Source: Spirochaetota bacterium (GTDB lineage: Bacteria; Spirochaetota; Spirochaetia; Treponematales; Treponemataceae). Taken from it: a stretch of DNA of 64,000 nt. The notes under the pieces were generated by a model. It ran no database searches. It was not told where the DNA came from and saw only the letters and a program-made list of their open reading frames with translations. Every line of letters begins with the position of its first letter. Position 1 is the stretch's first letter. The stretch lies in contig JAEXRH010000015.1 in NCBI GenBank assembly GCA_023438065.1, positions 248,001-312,000 on the forward strand, given 5' to 3'. A program made the translations under genes and the position numbers. This document shows positions 24,658 through 33,590 of the stretch, piece after piece.

Positions 24658-25926
24658 TTACAGCGCATCCTCGATCGCGCGGAGCAGGTCCGCCGGGTGC
24701 TCGAGCCCGACCGACATTCTGATGAAATCGTCCCCGATCCCCGCCGCCGCGCGCGCTGAAGCGCCCATGTTCCGGTGCGTCGTCGACGCGGGGTGGATCA
24801 CGAGCGTTTTCGTGTCGCCGATGTTCGTCGTGTGCGAGATGAGAGCCACGCGGTCGATGAAGCCCTTGCACGCCTCGTAGCCGCCTTTGAGGCCGAAGCC
24901 GACGACCGCGCCGTACCGTTCGCCAAGATACCGGTTCGCGTTCGCGTGCGAGGGATGGTCGGGCCGCGAGGGATGGTTCACCCACGCGACGCGGGGGTCG
25001 CGCGCGAGCGCGTCCGCGAGGAATCGCGCGTTCGCGAGATGCCGCTCGTAGCGCACGTGAAGGCTCTCGATCCCGCGGAGGAGGAGCCAGGCGTGAAAAG
25101 GGGCCATGCATCCGCCGGTGTTCATGAGCGTCTTTCCGCGAAGGCGCGCGAGGAAGGCCTTCTTTCCGAAGAAGGCGACGAAGCTCCTCCCGTCCGGCGC
25201 CGGATCGAAGAGAAGGGGATAGCGTTCACGATCGAACTCGAAGGTCCCCGCGTCCACGATCATCCCGCCGATAGCGTCCCCGTGGCCCATCATGTACTTC
25301 GTCGTCGAGTGAAGGACGAAATCCGCGCCATGTTCGATCGGGCGCGAGGCGAGCGGGGTCGCGAAGGTGTTGTCGACGAGATACGGCACCCGGTGACTCT
25401 TCGCGACCGCGGAAAGGCCCGCGTGATCCGGGACCGAAAGCGTCGGGTTCGCGAGGTTCTCCGCGAGCACGAGCCGCGTCGAGTCGCGCATGACCGCCTC
25501 GAGGCTCGCGGGGTCGAGGGGATCGAAGAAACTTGTATCTATCCCGATCCTCGGAAGGGTATCGGTCAAAAGCCCCATGCTCCCGCCGTAGAGCGCGGAA
25601 GAAGCGGCGATATGGTCGCCCGATTTCAGGAAGTTGAGGACGAAGGCCGAGAGCGCCGCCATCCCCGACGCGAAGGAAACCGCGCCGATGCCGCCCTCGA
25701 GAAGGGCGACGCGGGCTTCCGCCTCGTCGGTCGTCGGGGTACCGAGCCGGGAATAGATGTTCCCCTCCTCCTCGAAGGCGAAGAGGCTCGCCGCCTGATC
25801 TGCCGATTCGTAGCAGTAGGCCGCGCTCTGATAGATCGGCATCGCGCGCGCGCCGCGGTGATCGAAGGGATCGTAGGTACCGTGCACGCAGACCGTGTCG
25901 GGATGAAGGGTTTTTTCGGTATTCAT
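24658..25926 (-). CDS. O-acetylhomoserine aminocarboxypropyltransferase / Cys-Met metabolism PLP enzyme
   Basis: A 422-residue PLP enzyme of the Cys/Met metabolism family, most like MetY, which makes homocysteine from O-acetylhomoserine and sulfide. Hallmarks: IYQSAAYCYES (near 30), YSRLGTPTTDEAEARVALLEGG (near 57), ASGMAALSA (near 85), ENLANPTLSVPD (near 150), VDNTFATP (near 178) and the Schiff-base lysine in HSTTKYMMGHGDAIGG (near 205), then RMSVGLE near the end. A cystathionine lyase role cannot be ruled out. The frame stays open to 27309, but that stretch is antisense to oadB; the true start is the ATG at 25926. Confidence 0.92.
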   Translation of the reverse strand: MNTEKTLHPDTVCVHGTYDPFDHRGARAMPIYQSAAYCYESADQAASLFAFEEEGNIYSRLGTPTTDEAEARVALLEGGIGAVSFASGMAALSAFVLNFLKSGDHIAASSALYGGSMGLLTDTLPRIGIDTSFFDPLDPASLEAVMRDSTRLVLAENLANPTLSVPDHAGLSAVAKSHRVPYLVDNTFATPLASRPIEHGADFVLHSTTKYMMGHGDAIGGMIVDAGTFEFDRERYPLLFDPAPDGRSFVAFFGKKAFLARLRGKTLMNTGGCMAPFHAWLLLRGIESLHVRYERHLANARFLADALARDPRVAWVNHPSRPDHPSHANANRYLGERYGAVVGFGLKGGYEACKGFIDRVALISHTTNIGDTKTLVIHPASTTHRNMGASARAAAGIGDDFIRMSVGLEHPADLLRAIEDAL

Positions 25927-26013
25927 GATTCCGGAAAGGTACATCGAAGCGATACCGCGGTCAAGCGGACGCGGGTTCCGGTTATTCTTTACCCCATTTC
26001 GCGCGCGCGATGG

Positions 26014-26019
26014 TATAAT
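26014..26019 (+). promoter_or_regulatory. -10 box of the oadB operon
   Basis: A consensus TATAAT at 26014-26019, 37 bases before the ATG at 26056, with an AAAGGAGA ribosome binding site at about 26039-26046. No convincing -35 box at normal spacing. Confidence 0.6.
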
Positions 26020-26055
26020 CACGGATATAGCTCGTTGTAAAGGAGACAGTGGCCC

Positions 26056-27195
26056 ATGATTCAAATCGTGCTCGAGTTTTTCGCCGACGGAATTCTTTCG
26101 ATCGGCTGGCAACAGTGGGTCATGTACCTCACTGGATGCGCGCTTATCTGGCTCGCGATCGCGAAGGATTACGAGCCGATGCTCCTCCTCCCGATCGGGT
26201 TCGGCGCTATCCTCGTCAACCTCCCCTACGAGGTCGTCTGGCATCACGAGGGCGTCGCGGGCGCGCTCAAGGTTCTCTTCGACGCGGGAATCTCTACCGA
26301 GCTTTTCCCCCTCCTCGTCTTCGTCGGCGTCGGCGCGATGTGCGACTTCACCCCGCTCTTCCAGCGCCCCTGGCTCATGATCTTCGGCGCTCCTGCCCAT
26401 CTCGGGGTCTTCGTCACCACGATCATCGCGGTCCTCATGGGCTTCACCTTGAGCGAGGCGGCGAGCATCGGGATCATCGGGGCCGCCGACGGACCGACGG
26501 CGATCTTCGTCTCGATGAAGCTCGCGAACCACCTTCTCGCGCCGATAACGGTCGTCGCCTACTCGTACATGTCGCTCGTCCCGATCATCCAGCCGCCGGT
26601 CGTGCGCGCGCTCACGACAAAGCACGAGCGGCTCATCCGGATGGAGATCCAGCATCAGCATAAAATCCCGAAGGTCGTCACCATAACCTTCCCGATCATC
26701 GTAACCCTCCTCGCGAGCCTTCTCGTCCCGATGGCCGCTCCGCTCATCGGCTTCCTCATGTTCGGGAACCTCATCCGCGAGTGCGGCTGCCTCGAGAAGA
26801 TGTCGAAGACCGCGCAGAACGAGATGTCGACCATCGTCACCATCCTCCTCGGGATATCGGTCGGCGCCTCGATGCGCGCTGACGCGTTCCTCCAGATGGC
26901 GACGCTCAAGATCCTGGCGCTCGGCCTCGTCGCCTTCGTGTTCGACACCGCGGGAGGCGTCCTCTGCGCGAAGTTCCTCAACCTCTTCCTCAAGAGGAAG
27001 ATCAACCCGATGATCGGGGCCTGCGGGATCTCGGCCTTCCCGATGTCGAGCCGCGTCATCCAGAAGATGGCGTTCAAGGACGACCCCTCGAACATCGTCC
27101 TCATGCAGGCGATCAACGCGAACGCCGCGGGACAGGTCGCCTCGGTCGTCGTCGGCGGGCTCGTGCTCGCCCTCGTGCCCATCCTGCTCAAATAG
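26056..27195 (+). CDS. oadB: sodium ion-translocating decarboxylase beta subunit (OadB/GcdB)
   Basis: A 379-residue integral membrane protein with about nine hydrophobic segments. The ion-channel signatures of the family are present: GVGAMCDFTPLF near residue 90, IIGAADGPTAIF near 140 (the DGP aspartate), MFGNLIRECGCLEKM near 235 and GACGISAFPMSSRVIQ near 320. It couples decarboxylation of a biotin-bound carboxyl group (from oxaloacetate, methylmalonyl-CoA or similar) to Na+ export. The gamma subunit follows, but no alpha (carboxyltransferase) or biotin carrier gene lies nearby. Confidence 0.95.
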   Translation: MIQIVLEFFADGILSIGWQQWVMYLTGCALIWLAIAKDYEPMLLLPIGFGAILVNLPYEVVWHHEGVAGALKVLFDAGISTELFPLLVFVGVGAMCDFTPLFQRPWLMIFGAPAHLGVFVTTIIAVLMGFTLSEAASIGIIGAADGPTAIFVSMKLANHLLAPITVVAYSYMSLVPIIQPPVVRALTTKHERLIRMEIQHQHKIPKVVTITFPIIVTLLASLLVPMAAPLIGFLMFGNLIRECGCLEKMSKTAQNEMSTIVTILLGISVGASMRADAFLQMATLKILALGLVAFVFDTAGGVLCAKFLNLFLKRKINPMIGACGISAFPMSSRVIQKMAFKDDPSNIVLMQAINANAAGQVASVVVGGLVLALVPILLK

Positions 27196-27213
27196 CCGTA
27201 AGGAGAAAACGAC

Positions 27214-27453
27214 ATGGACCTTAAAGCGCTTGAACAGAGCCTCGTTCTCGGGGCGGCCGGCATGGCGGTGATATTCGTCTTCATGGCGGGACTTATCGTC
27301 CTCATTCACTTTTACATCAAGTTCGCGACCCGTTTCTTCCCCGACCGGAAAGCGGAGCCGCAGCCCGGAACGGGTGAACCCGAGTCGGCGAATCAGGACG
27401 AGGCCGAGGTCGCCGCCGCGGTCGCCGCCGCGTCCAGGGGCAATGGGGCATAA
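27214..27453 (+). CDS. oadG: sodium pump decarboxylase gamma subunit (OadG family)
   Basis: A 79-residue protein with one membrane helix (about 10-34), then a Pro/Glu/Ala-rich cytoplasmic tail, as in OadG/MmdD subunits that hold the alpha and beta subunits together. It starts 18 bases after oadB with an AAGGAGA site, so co-transcription is clear. The tail ends in a low-complexity alanine/valine stretch. It lacks the histidine-rich zinc-binding end seen in some OadG proteins. Confidence 0.85.
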   Translation: MDLKALEQSLVLGAAGMAVIFVFMAGLIVLIHFYIKFATRFFPDRKAEPQPGTGEPESANQDEAEVAAAVAAASRGNGA

Positions 27454-27475
27454 ACAAAGAACAAGGAGTATGTCG

Positions 27476-28138
27476 ATGAGAAAAAGAGCGTTCCTCGCTA
27501 TATCGATCCTCGCGCTCTATCCCGCCCTTTCGTGGGCGCTCGACTTCCGTTACACCGAGACCTGCGGAAAGGCCACGGGAGAAAACCTGGTGACCCTCTC
27601 GCGAGACGACGCGACGGGGCTCGTGACGCTCGACGCGAACGACACCGCGATCGGGGAACGCCATCTCATCGTCGCGGACGGGACGGGAAAGACGGTCTCA
27701 TGGACCTATCGTCTCTCGACGGGCGAGGTCAGGGTCTTCTCGCGGGTCGACGACCGAATCGAGATGAGCGTCAACGGGGCCGAGCCGGTCGAGACCGACC
27801 GCAAGCTCGACGGCGCCCCGTGGTTCGCCTCGCCCGACTTCTCGCTCGCGCCCTTCGTCGCGTCGGGGGCGACGGAGATCCGTTTCTGGACGGTGAATCC
27901 CGCGAACGGCAAGGCCTTCAAGATGCGGGGTACGCGCAAGGAACGCGAGGCGCTTTCGCTCAACGGAAGAAAGGAGCGCGCGGTCAGGATCGAGGTGACG
28001 GCCGAGAACGTGCCCGCCGTTTTCTTCAAGATGAACTATTGGTACCGAGAGGCCGATTCCGTCTTCCTGAAATTCGCCGGAACGCGCGGCCCGGGCACCC
28101 CGAAGATGCTCGTCGAGCTCGCGGCCGAGAAGGGCTAG
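27476..28138 (+). CDS. exported protein of unknown function
   Basis: A 220-residue protein with a signal peptide (MRKRAFLAISILALYPALSWA, cleavage before LDFRY). No lipobox cysteine is present, so it is probably periplasmic. The mature part is beta-rich and ends in FKMNYWYREADSVFLKFAGTRGPGTPKMLVELAAEKG. I do not recognise the family. The ATG at 27476 is favoured because AAGGAG lies seven bases before it, while the upstream ATG at 27470 would be only one base from that site. It follows oadG by 22 bases and may share its transcript without sharing its function. Confidence 0.72.
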   Translation: MRKRAFLAISILALYPALSWALDFRYTETCGKATGENLVTLSRDDATGLVTLDANDTAIGERHLIVADGTGKTVSWTYRLSTGEVRVFSRVDDRIEMSVNGAEPVETDRKLDGAPWFASPDFSLAPFVASGATEIRFWTVNPANGKAFKMRGTRKEREALSLNGRKERAVRIEVTAENVPAVFFKMNYWYREADSVFLKFAGTRGPGTPKMLVELAAEKG

Positions 28139-28149
28139 CCCCCGACAGG

Positions 28150-29628
28150 CTAGATCAGCGAATACACCGGCGCCTGATTCAGCGCGGCCGAGGCCGCGCG
28201 GCGGAGGGTGTCGATCGCCGACGCCGCCTCCTCGGGCGCGAGCGACCCGAAACATATCCTGAAATATCCCGAACCCCTCGCGCTGTCGTGCCAGTAATCC
28301 CCGCCCGGGGAGACGAGCGCGCCCTCGCGGGCGCATTCCGAGACGAAACGTCCGGGGTTGAGGGCTCCCGTCGCGCGGGCGAGAAGGCTCAATCCAGAAG
28401 GGGGATCGTCGAAACTCAGTCCCTCGACCGGTTCGCGGAGCGCTTCCCTCACGGCCTCGCGCGTCGCGCGGTACCTGGGACGCACGCGGGCGAGGTGCGC
28501 CTCGTATTGTCCCGACGCGATGAACCGCGCGAGCGCGCGTTGGGTAAAGGCCGAGCACCCGATGTCGTCGGCGACCTTGAGCGCGAGAAGCCGCGAGACG
28601 AGAGAAGCCTCGCCGGTGACGCTCGCGAGGCGGAGCGCGGGAAGAAGGCACTTCGAGAAGGTCCTGATCCTCACGACGCTCGCGCCCGGGACCGACGCCG
28701 CGAGCGACGAGAGCCGGTCGGGCTTTTCGTCGAGGTAATCGAGGTCGCCGAGGTAATCGTCCTCGATGACGAGAAAGCCGCCCTTCGCCGCGGCCTCGAG
28801 GACGCGAAGCCGCGCCGCGCGGGACCAGGTCCGGCCCGAGGGGTTCCCGTAGGTCGGGCAGCAGTAGAGCGCGGCGACCGCGCCGGCGGAAGAGACGGCG
28901 GCGAGAGCCTCGGCCTCGGGTCCGTCCGATCCCGAGGCGACGGGTACGAGCCGAGCGAGGTTACCCGCGAACGCGAGGCGCGCGCCAGGGTAGCACGGGT
29001 CCTCGAAGGCGATCGCGGTTCCCGGGGGGAAGGACCGCGCGAGGAGCTGGAGCGCCTGTTGGGCCCCGGAGGTCATGAGCATTCCGTTCACCGGGTCTGA
29101 CTCGATCCCCTGCGCGCGATCGCAGGCGGCGATCGCCTCGCGGAGGGCCGCGTTTCCCCGGTACTCCTCGTACCCGCCCGAGAAGGGATCGCGGGCGGCG
29201 ACCTCGGCGATCACGCGCGCGAACTCCCTCACGGGATGGACGCGAAGGTCGGGCTCGATGCGGTTGAGGGCGTAGAGCCCGTGAGCCGAACCGAGTTCGG
29301 GCGCGTACGCCCCGTCGACCGTCGAGCCGCCGTTGAGGAACGGACTTCCCGCCGCCTTCCCCTCGCGAGCGGGATCGGCGCCCATCCCGGCGACCCTGAA
29401 GGCGGAACGGGGCTCGGCGAGGGCCAATCCCGTATCTGAAAGCTCGCGGTACGCCGCGACGACGGTCGCGGGACTCACCTTGAGCCGGGCGGAAAGCGCG
29501 CGGATCGACGGAAGGGCCGAGCCGGGTTTGAGCGTACCCGCCCTGATAGCGCTCGCGTACGCCTCCGCGATCTGCGTCTTGACCGGGATCTTCCCCTCAT
29601 GGTCAATCTGTACTGTTACAGAACCCAT
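28150..29628 (-). CDS. MocR/PdxR-type GntR regulator with aminotransferase domain
   Basis: A 492-residue transcription factor. The N-terminal winged helix (about 10-80: SAIRAGTLKPGSALPSIRALSARLKVSPATVVAAYREL) is of the GntR type. A long linker leads to a fold-type I aminotransferase-like domain (about 120-490) with TSGAQQALQLL, CCPTYGNPSGRTW, VIEDDYLGDLDY and FSKCLLPALRL, where the PLP lysine is in FSKC. Such proteins sense PLP or amino acids. The divergent neighbour at 29710 is an aminotransferase, the usual target arrangement for MocR regulators. Confidence 0.9.
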   Translation of the reverse strand: MGSVTVQIDHEGKIPVKTQIAEAYASAIRAGTLKPGSALPSIRALSARLKVSPATVVAAYRELSDTGLALAEPRSAFRVAGMGADPAREGKAAGSPFLNGGSTVDGAYAPELGSAHGLYALNRIEPDLRVHPVREFARVIAEVAARDPFSGGYEEYRGNAALREAIAACDRAQGIESDPVNGMLMTSGAQQALQLLARSFPPGTAIAFEDPCYPGARLAFAGNLARLVPVASGSDGPEAEALAAVSSAGAVAALYCCPTYGNPSGRTWSRAARLRVLEAAAKGGFLVIEDDYLGDLDYLDEKPDRLSSLAASVPGASVVRIRTFSKCLLPALRLASVTGEASLVSRLLALKVADDIGCSAFTQRALARFIASGQYEAHLARVRPRYRATREAVREALREPVEGLSFDDPPSGLSLLARATGALNPGRFVSECAREGALVSPGGDYWHDSARGSGYFRICFGSLAPEEAASAIDTLRRAASAALNQAPVYSLI

Positions 29629-29709
29629 ACAAACACCCCCTCAAACCTCTTGCCTGTATCATATCACGTAATTACACTGAGGTCATCACCCGATGCAAAG
29701 GAGCCAGCC

Positions 29710-30891
29710 ATGACCCCACGATTCGCGAGCCGCATGTCCGTGATGAAGCCTTCCTCGATCAGGGAGCTTTTGAAGATGACCGAGGAGCCGGACATCATCT
29801 CCTTCGCCGGCGGCCTTCCCGCGGCGGAGCTTTTCCCCGTCGGCGACATCAAGCTCGCGGCGGAGCGCGTCCTCACCGACTGCGGGGCGAAGGCCTTTCA
29901 ATACGGCGTCACCGACGGGATCGCGAGCCTCCGCGAGGCGATCGCGGGCGAGATGGCAAGCCGGGGGGTTTCGTGCGGAAAGGACGACATCCTCGTGACG
30001 ACCGGCTCCCAGCAGGGACTCGACCTCCTCGGGAAAGCCTTCCTCGACCCCGGATGCGAGATCCTCACCGAAAACCCGACCTATCTCGCGGCGATCCAGG
30101 CCTTCCAGTGCTTCGAGGCGCGCTTCAAACCCGTCCCGACCGACGCGAACGGGATCATCCCGGAGGCAGTCGACGAGCTCGCCGCCGAAGGGCAGGCGCG
30201 CTTTCTCTACGTCATCCCGAACTTCCAGAACCCGACGGGGCGTACCCTCCCGCTCGAACGACGAAAGCGCCTCGCCGAGATCGCGGCGAGGCGGAATCTC
30301 GTCATCGTCGAGGACGACCCCTACGGCAGGCTTCGCTACCGGGGAGCGGCCGTCCCGCCGATCAAGGCCTTCGACGAGGGGAACAACGTCGTGTACGTGA
30401 GCACCTTCTCGAAGACTGTCGCGCCCGGCTTCCGCATGGGCTGGATCGTCGCGCCGCGCGCGATCAGGGAAAAGCTCGTCGTCGCGAAGCAGGCGGCGGA
30501 CCTCCATACCTCGAGCTTCGACCAGCTCGTCCTCGATCGCTATCTCCGCGACTTCGACAACGCCGCGCACGTCGAGCGCGTCAGGCGCGAGTACGGGCTC
30601 CGCTACGCGGTAATGGACGAGGAGCTCGAGCGCGGGATGCCCGCGGGGTTTACGTGGACGAGACCTGAAGGGGGGATGTTTCTCTGGGTCGAGGGGCCGC
30701 GCGCCTTCGACGCGTATGAGGTCTTTCCCCGCGCGATCGAGAAACGCGTCGCCTTCGTCCCCGGCGCCGACTTCTTCCCGGCGGGCGGCGGCAGGAACTG
30801 CATGCGGCTCAACTTCTCGAACTCGGGACCAGCGCTCATCAAGGAGGGGATCGCGCGGCTTTCCGCCCTCTGCGCCGAGTCGCTCGCGTAA
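29710..30891 (+). CDS. PLP-dependent aminotransferase (2-aminoadipate/aromatic type)
   Basis: A 393-residue class I/II aminotransferase of the LysN/MocR-related group. Landmarks: FAGGLPAAELFP (near 30), YGVTDGIASLREAIA (near 62), TTGSQQGLDLL (near 98), IPNFQNPTGRTL (near 172), VEDDPYGRLRY (near 205), the PLP lysine in STFSKTVAPGFRMGW (near 235), and MRLNFSN near the end. Substrate could be 2-aminoadipate, branched-chain or aromatic amino acids. AAAGGAG lies before the ATG at 29710. It is divergent from, and probably controlled by, the MocR gene. Confidence 0.9.
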   Translation: MTPRFASRMSVMKPSSIRELLKMTEEPDIISFAGGLPAAELFPVGDIKLAAERVLTDCGAKAFQYGVTDGIASLREAIAGEMASRGVSCGKDDILVTTGSQQGLDLLGKAFLDPGCEILTENPTYLAAIQAFQCFEARFKPVPTDANGIIPEAVDELAAEGQARFLYVIPNFQNPTGRTLPLERRKRLAEIAARRNLVIVEDDPYGRLRYRGAAVPPIKAFDEGNNVVYVSTFSKTVAPGFRMGWIVAPRAIREKLVVAKQAADLHTSSFDQLVLDRYLRDFDNAAHVERVRREYGLRYAVMDEELERGMPAGFTWTRPEGGMFLWVEGPRAFDAYEVFPRAIEKRVAFVPGADFFPAGGGRNCMRLNFSNSGPALIKEGIARLSALCAESLA

Positions 30892-30943
30892 CGAAATCGC
30901 GGAACGCGCGCCACCGCGCGCGGGGTCACCCGCTTCACGCGGG

Positions 30944-30998
30944 GTGCGTTGCCCTGCGCGGGATTCCGCCCTTTACGAGGAGTGCGTTGCCCTGCGCG
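30944..30998. repeat. two-copy direct repeat
   Basis: GTGCGTTGCCCTGCGCG occurs at 30944-30960 and 30982-30998 (period 38). The bases before each copy are also similar. It fills most of the gap between the convergent aminotransferase and ArsC-like genes. Confidence 0.8.
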
Positions 30999-31021
30999 TG
31001 TTCAATCGCCCCGCAAAAACT

Positions 31022-31351
31022 TCAACCGAGCGGGAGCGCGGAAAGGTCGGGCTTGATATAGGACTTCCGGTCTATCCGGATGATCGGGGTGACGAGAAGC
31101 GCGGAATCCCGCAGGAGCTCCTCGAAGGGATCGTACTCCATGTGCGCGAGCCCGCGCCGTTCATACGCCGCCGAGCCTGTGTCGACGAGCTCCCCGATCC
31201 GGTGTCCCGCGGCGATATTCCTGAGCTCGCCCTCGGCGAGCGGCTTGTCGCCGAGATCGCGAAACTGCGCGGGAATGCGCCGCTCGCGGAAAAACCGCTC
31301 GGCCTTCCGGGTCTCGGCGCATTTCTTCGTCCCGTAGATTATCACGTTCAT
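31022..31351 (-). CDS. ArsC/Spx-like thioredoxin-fold protein
   Basis: A 109-residue protein of the arsenate-reductase-like glutaredoxin-fold family. It starts MNVIIYGTKKCAETRKAERFF, with a single cysteine at the position of the ArsC catalytic cysteine and the family's following helix. Later it has TPIIRIDRKSYIKP, the cis-proline region. It could be a redox protein or glutathione/thiol-dependent reductase; true arsenate reduction is unproven. It is third in a minus-strand operon (patatin, Rsm22-like, this gene), with GGAGC upstream and a four-base gap. Confidence 0.8.
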   Translation of the reverse strand: MNVIIYGTKKCAETRKAERFFRERRIPAQFRDLGDKPLAEGELRNIAAGHRIGELVDTGSAAYERRGLAHMEYDPFEELLRDSALLVTPIIRIDRKSYIKPDLSALPLG

Positions 31352-31355
31352 CGCT

Positions 31356-32546
31356 TCAGCTCCTTACCGGTATCGTCTCGATCGTCGTTTCGGGGCCCAC
31401 GCCCCACCCGTTCTCGCGCGCCTCGGGATTGCGCACCCTCACGAACGAGCCGCGCGCGAGCGCGTCGAACCCCGAGTCCTTCGCGGCGGCGCTCCCCGCC
31501 AGGGCCGAAAGGGGGAAGCGTCCCCGCTCTCCGCAGAGGAGACGGCGCGAACGGCCCGCCTTGTTGAGCATCGCCTCCGACACGACCCTGAGGACCGTCG
31601 CGTCATCGGAGGACTCATCGCGAAAGGTTTCCCCGGCGTCGGGCGCCGCGTCCCTTCCCGGCGGCGCGAAAAGGAACCAGGTCATCTTGAGGCTCTCCTT
31701 GTCGAGCGCGAGGCTTTGCGCGAGGCGCTCGACGGACGCGGGCATCGTCCACCGCACCTCGTCGTGGCAGGTTTGGCTCTCGCCCGCCGCGAGCGCCGGG
31801 CACTCGAGTCGCGCGCGACCGACGCACGGGGCGAGGACGCGCCATCCCCGCGAGACGAGAAGGTTCCTCAAGGCGATGAGGTCCCGACTCGTCGAAAGGA
31901 GCGCGGGCTCGATTACGAGGAGGGAGCCGCCCGGGGCGAGCGCGGTCGCGTAGCGCTCGAGAAGGGACGCCCGAACGGCGACGCGATCGTCGCGACCCGA
32001 GGCGACCTCGTTGAGCGAATGGCCGAAGCTCACGATATCGGCCGTGCCCCAAAGGGGGACGCGCGCGGGATCGGGATTCGCGATATCGCAGACGACGGTT
32101 TCGATCGCCGGCGCGGGACGGCCGTCCGCCCGTTCGATCCTCGAGGGAATCGTCTCGCGGGCAAGCTCGAGGGCGCGGGGACTCTGGTCGAGCAGGGAAA
32201 GGGCGGTCGCGCCCGCGGCCGCGAAGGCGGCGGCCACGGGACCGGGTCCCGATCCCGCGTCGATGACGCGCGAGACCCGCGCGGGGACGCCCGAAAGGAG
32301 GGCCGAGACCGCGAGGGCGCGCCGGGTCTGTTCGAAGGAGATGGGCCAGTAAAACTCGAGATACGCGCGCAGGAGTTCTGGACTATCCATGTACGAGACG
32401 CCGATGAGGCTCCGGTCGCCGGTGAGTCCGCGCTGCAGGGCGCGGAACCCGCGATCCGGCGCCGAGCCAGACCGGGAAGGGCGCTCGCTACCGGTCGACC
32501 TCCCGAGGCCGCGTCGGTCACGCGGACCGGATCCGCCCTTTCTCAT
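31356..32546 (-). CDS. Rsm22-like small ribosomal subunit methyltransferase family protein
   Basis: A 396-residue protein. After a basic N-terminus it has VSYMDSPELLRAYLEFYWPISF, the Rsm22/METTL17 lead-in, then a SAM-binding fold (VIDAGSGPGPVAAAF near 95) and SFGHSLNEVASG near 175. The cysteine set typical of the family appears as APCVGRARLECPALAAGESQTCHDE near 245, perhaps an Fe-S site. In other organisms these proteins act on the small ribosomal subunit. The start is coupled to the patatin stop by an ATGA overlap, which supports the long N-terminus over the internal ATG at 32390. Confidence 0.82.
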   Translation of the reverse strand: MRKGGSGPRDRRGLGRSTGSERPSRSGSAPDRGFRALQRGLTGDRSLIGVSYMDSPELLRAYLEFYWPISFEQTRRALAVSALLSGVPARVSRVIDAGSGPGPVAAAFAAAGATALSLLDQSPRALELARETIPSRIERADGRPAPAIETVVCDIANPDPARVPLWGTADIVSFGHSLNEVASGRDDRVAVRASLLERYATALAPGGSLLVIEPALLSTSRDLIALRNLLVSRGWRVLAPCVGRARLECPALAAGESQTCHDEVRWTMPASVERLAQSLALDKESLKMTWFLFAPPGRDAAPDAGETFRDESSDDATVLRVVSEAMLNKAGRSRRLLCGERGRFPLSALAGSAAAKDSGFDALARGSFVRVRNPEARENGWGVGPETTIETIPVRS

Positions 32547-33442
32547 CGGGCAAGGGCCTCGCGTACCGACTGCAGGATCGGCTCGGCATCGGAAAAACCC
32601 GAACGGTAGAGGCCGTCGAGCACCGCGGGATCGCGCTCAAGACGGCTGAGGCCGGGCTGCGGCGACGGGCGCACGACGATGGCCCGGCCCTCGGCCTCGA
32701 GCCGGTCGATGAAATCGAGCGTCTCGTTATAGCGACGGTTCCGCGTCTCGAGCGCATGGACGAACTCGGGATACTTCCGGTACCAGGCGCGGGTAACCGC
32801 GTCCTGGAGGTCGGGCTTTCCGTCCGACCGGTCGCGGGCTTTTTTCCGGTAGCCCTTCGGCTGGGTAAGGACGATGACGAGAGCGTCGCAGCCGTCGTCG
32901 AGCGCGCGGCGGACGGGGATCGAGTCCGCGATACCGCCGTCGAGGTAGAGGGTGTCGCCGATCCTGACGGGCTTCGAGACGAAGGGGAGGGAGCAGGAGG
33001 CCTTGAGCGCGTCCATGAGCTCGCCCGCGCGGCGCGGCGCGAGATACGAGGGAAGACCGTTCGCGAGATCGGTCGCGACCGCGTAATACTCGCCGTCGTA
33101 GTCCTCGAACCGCTCGAAGTCGAAGAGATCGAGCCGGAAGGGAATCTCCCGGAAAAGGAGACGCATGCCGAAAAGGGAGCCCTCGCGCAGAAGGCACCAG
33201 GGCCCGAGATAATCGGCGCGCGTGCAATAATCGACGGTAACCCGGCGAGCCCTCCCCCGCTGGCGCGTTATGTACGAGACGGCGTGACTCGCTCCCGCGG
33301 AAACCCCGATAATGTACGGGAAGCGTATATCCGCGTCGAGAAAACGGTCGAGCACGCCGGTGGTATAGATACCCCTCATTCCCCCGCCTTCGAGGACGAG
33401 GCCGGTTTTCCCCTTCGGGAACGGATCGACTTTCTGTGCCAT
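32543..33442 (-). CDS. patatin-like phospholipase (YjjU type)
   Basis: A 299-residue serine lipase-like protein. The oxyanion motif LEGGGMRGIYTTG (near 17), nucleophile elbow GVSAGAS (near 47) and catalytic Asp in YLDGGIADSIP (near 168) are all intact, so a Ser-Asp dyad is likely. It probably hydrolyses acyl chains from membrane lipids. Start: the ATG at 33442 follows a TATTCT box by eight bases and begins just before the domain; ATGs at 33460 and 33470 would place the box inside the gene. It is first in an operon with the Rsm22-like and ArsC-like genes. Confidence 0.88.
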   Translation of the reverse strand: MAQKVDPFPKGKTGLVLEGGGMRGIYTTGVLDRFLDADIRFPYIIGVSAGASHAVSYITRQRGRARRVTVDYCTRADYLGPWCLLREGSLFGMRLLFREIPFRLDLFDFERFEDYDGEYYAVATDLANGLPSYLAPRRAGELMDALKASCSLPFVSKPVRIGDTLYLDGGIADSIPVRRALDDGCDALVIVLTQPKGYRKKARDRSDGKPDLQDAVTRAWYRKYPEFVHALETRNRRYNETLDFIDRLEAEGRAIVVRPSPQPGLSRLERDPAVLDGLYRSGFSDAEPILQSVREALAR

Positions 33443-33450
33443 AGAACGCG

Positions 33451-33456
33451 AGAATA
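33451..33456 (-). promoter_or_regulatory. -10 box of the patatin operon
   Basis: TATTCT on the minus strand (33456-33451), eight bases before the ATG at 33442. A TCAACA 17 bases further upstream may be the -35 box. No ribosome binding site. Confidence 0.5.
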
Positions 33457-33556
33457 CCATGGATCGGCATCCTTGTTGAAGCGCGGGAATTACGGGCACT
33501 ATTCGCCAGAAAGTCCATTTTATGCAAAAGTTTTCCCGTTTTTAACGCGCAACCCG

Positions 33557-33584
33557 TTGTTTCGACGTCAATAAATGCTATAAT
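33557..33584 (+). promoter_or_regulatory. leaderless promoter of the slyX-like gene
   Basis: TTGTTT (33557-33562), a 16-base spacer and a consensus TATAAT (33579-33584), followed after six bases by the ATG at 33591. Confidence 0.7.
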
Positions 33585-33590
33585 CCTGCG

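Noticed and set aside
24658..27309. An 883-codon open frame on the minus strand.
   Set aside because: Only the part from 25926 downward is a real PLP enzyme. The rest is antisense to oadB/oadG, low in hydrophobic order, and made open by the GC-rich codon bias.
31356..32390. Internal ATG at 32390 as start of the Rsm22-like protein.
   Set aside because: It would remove the conserved lead-in residues, and the ATGA overlap with the patatin gene supports the start at 32546.
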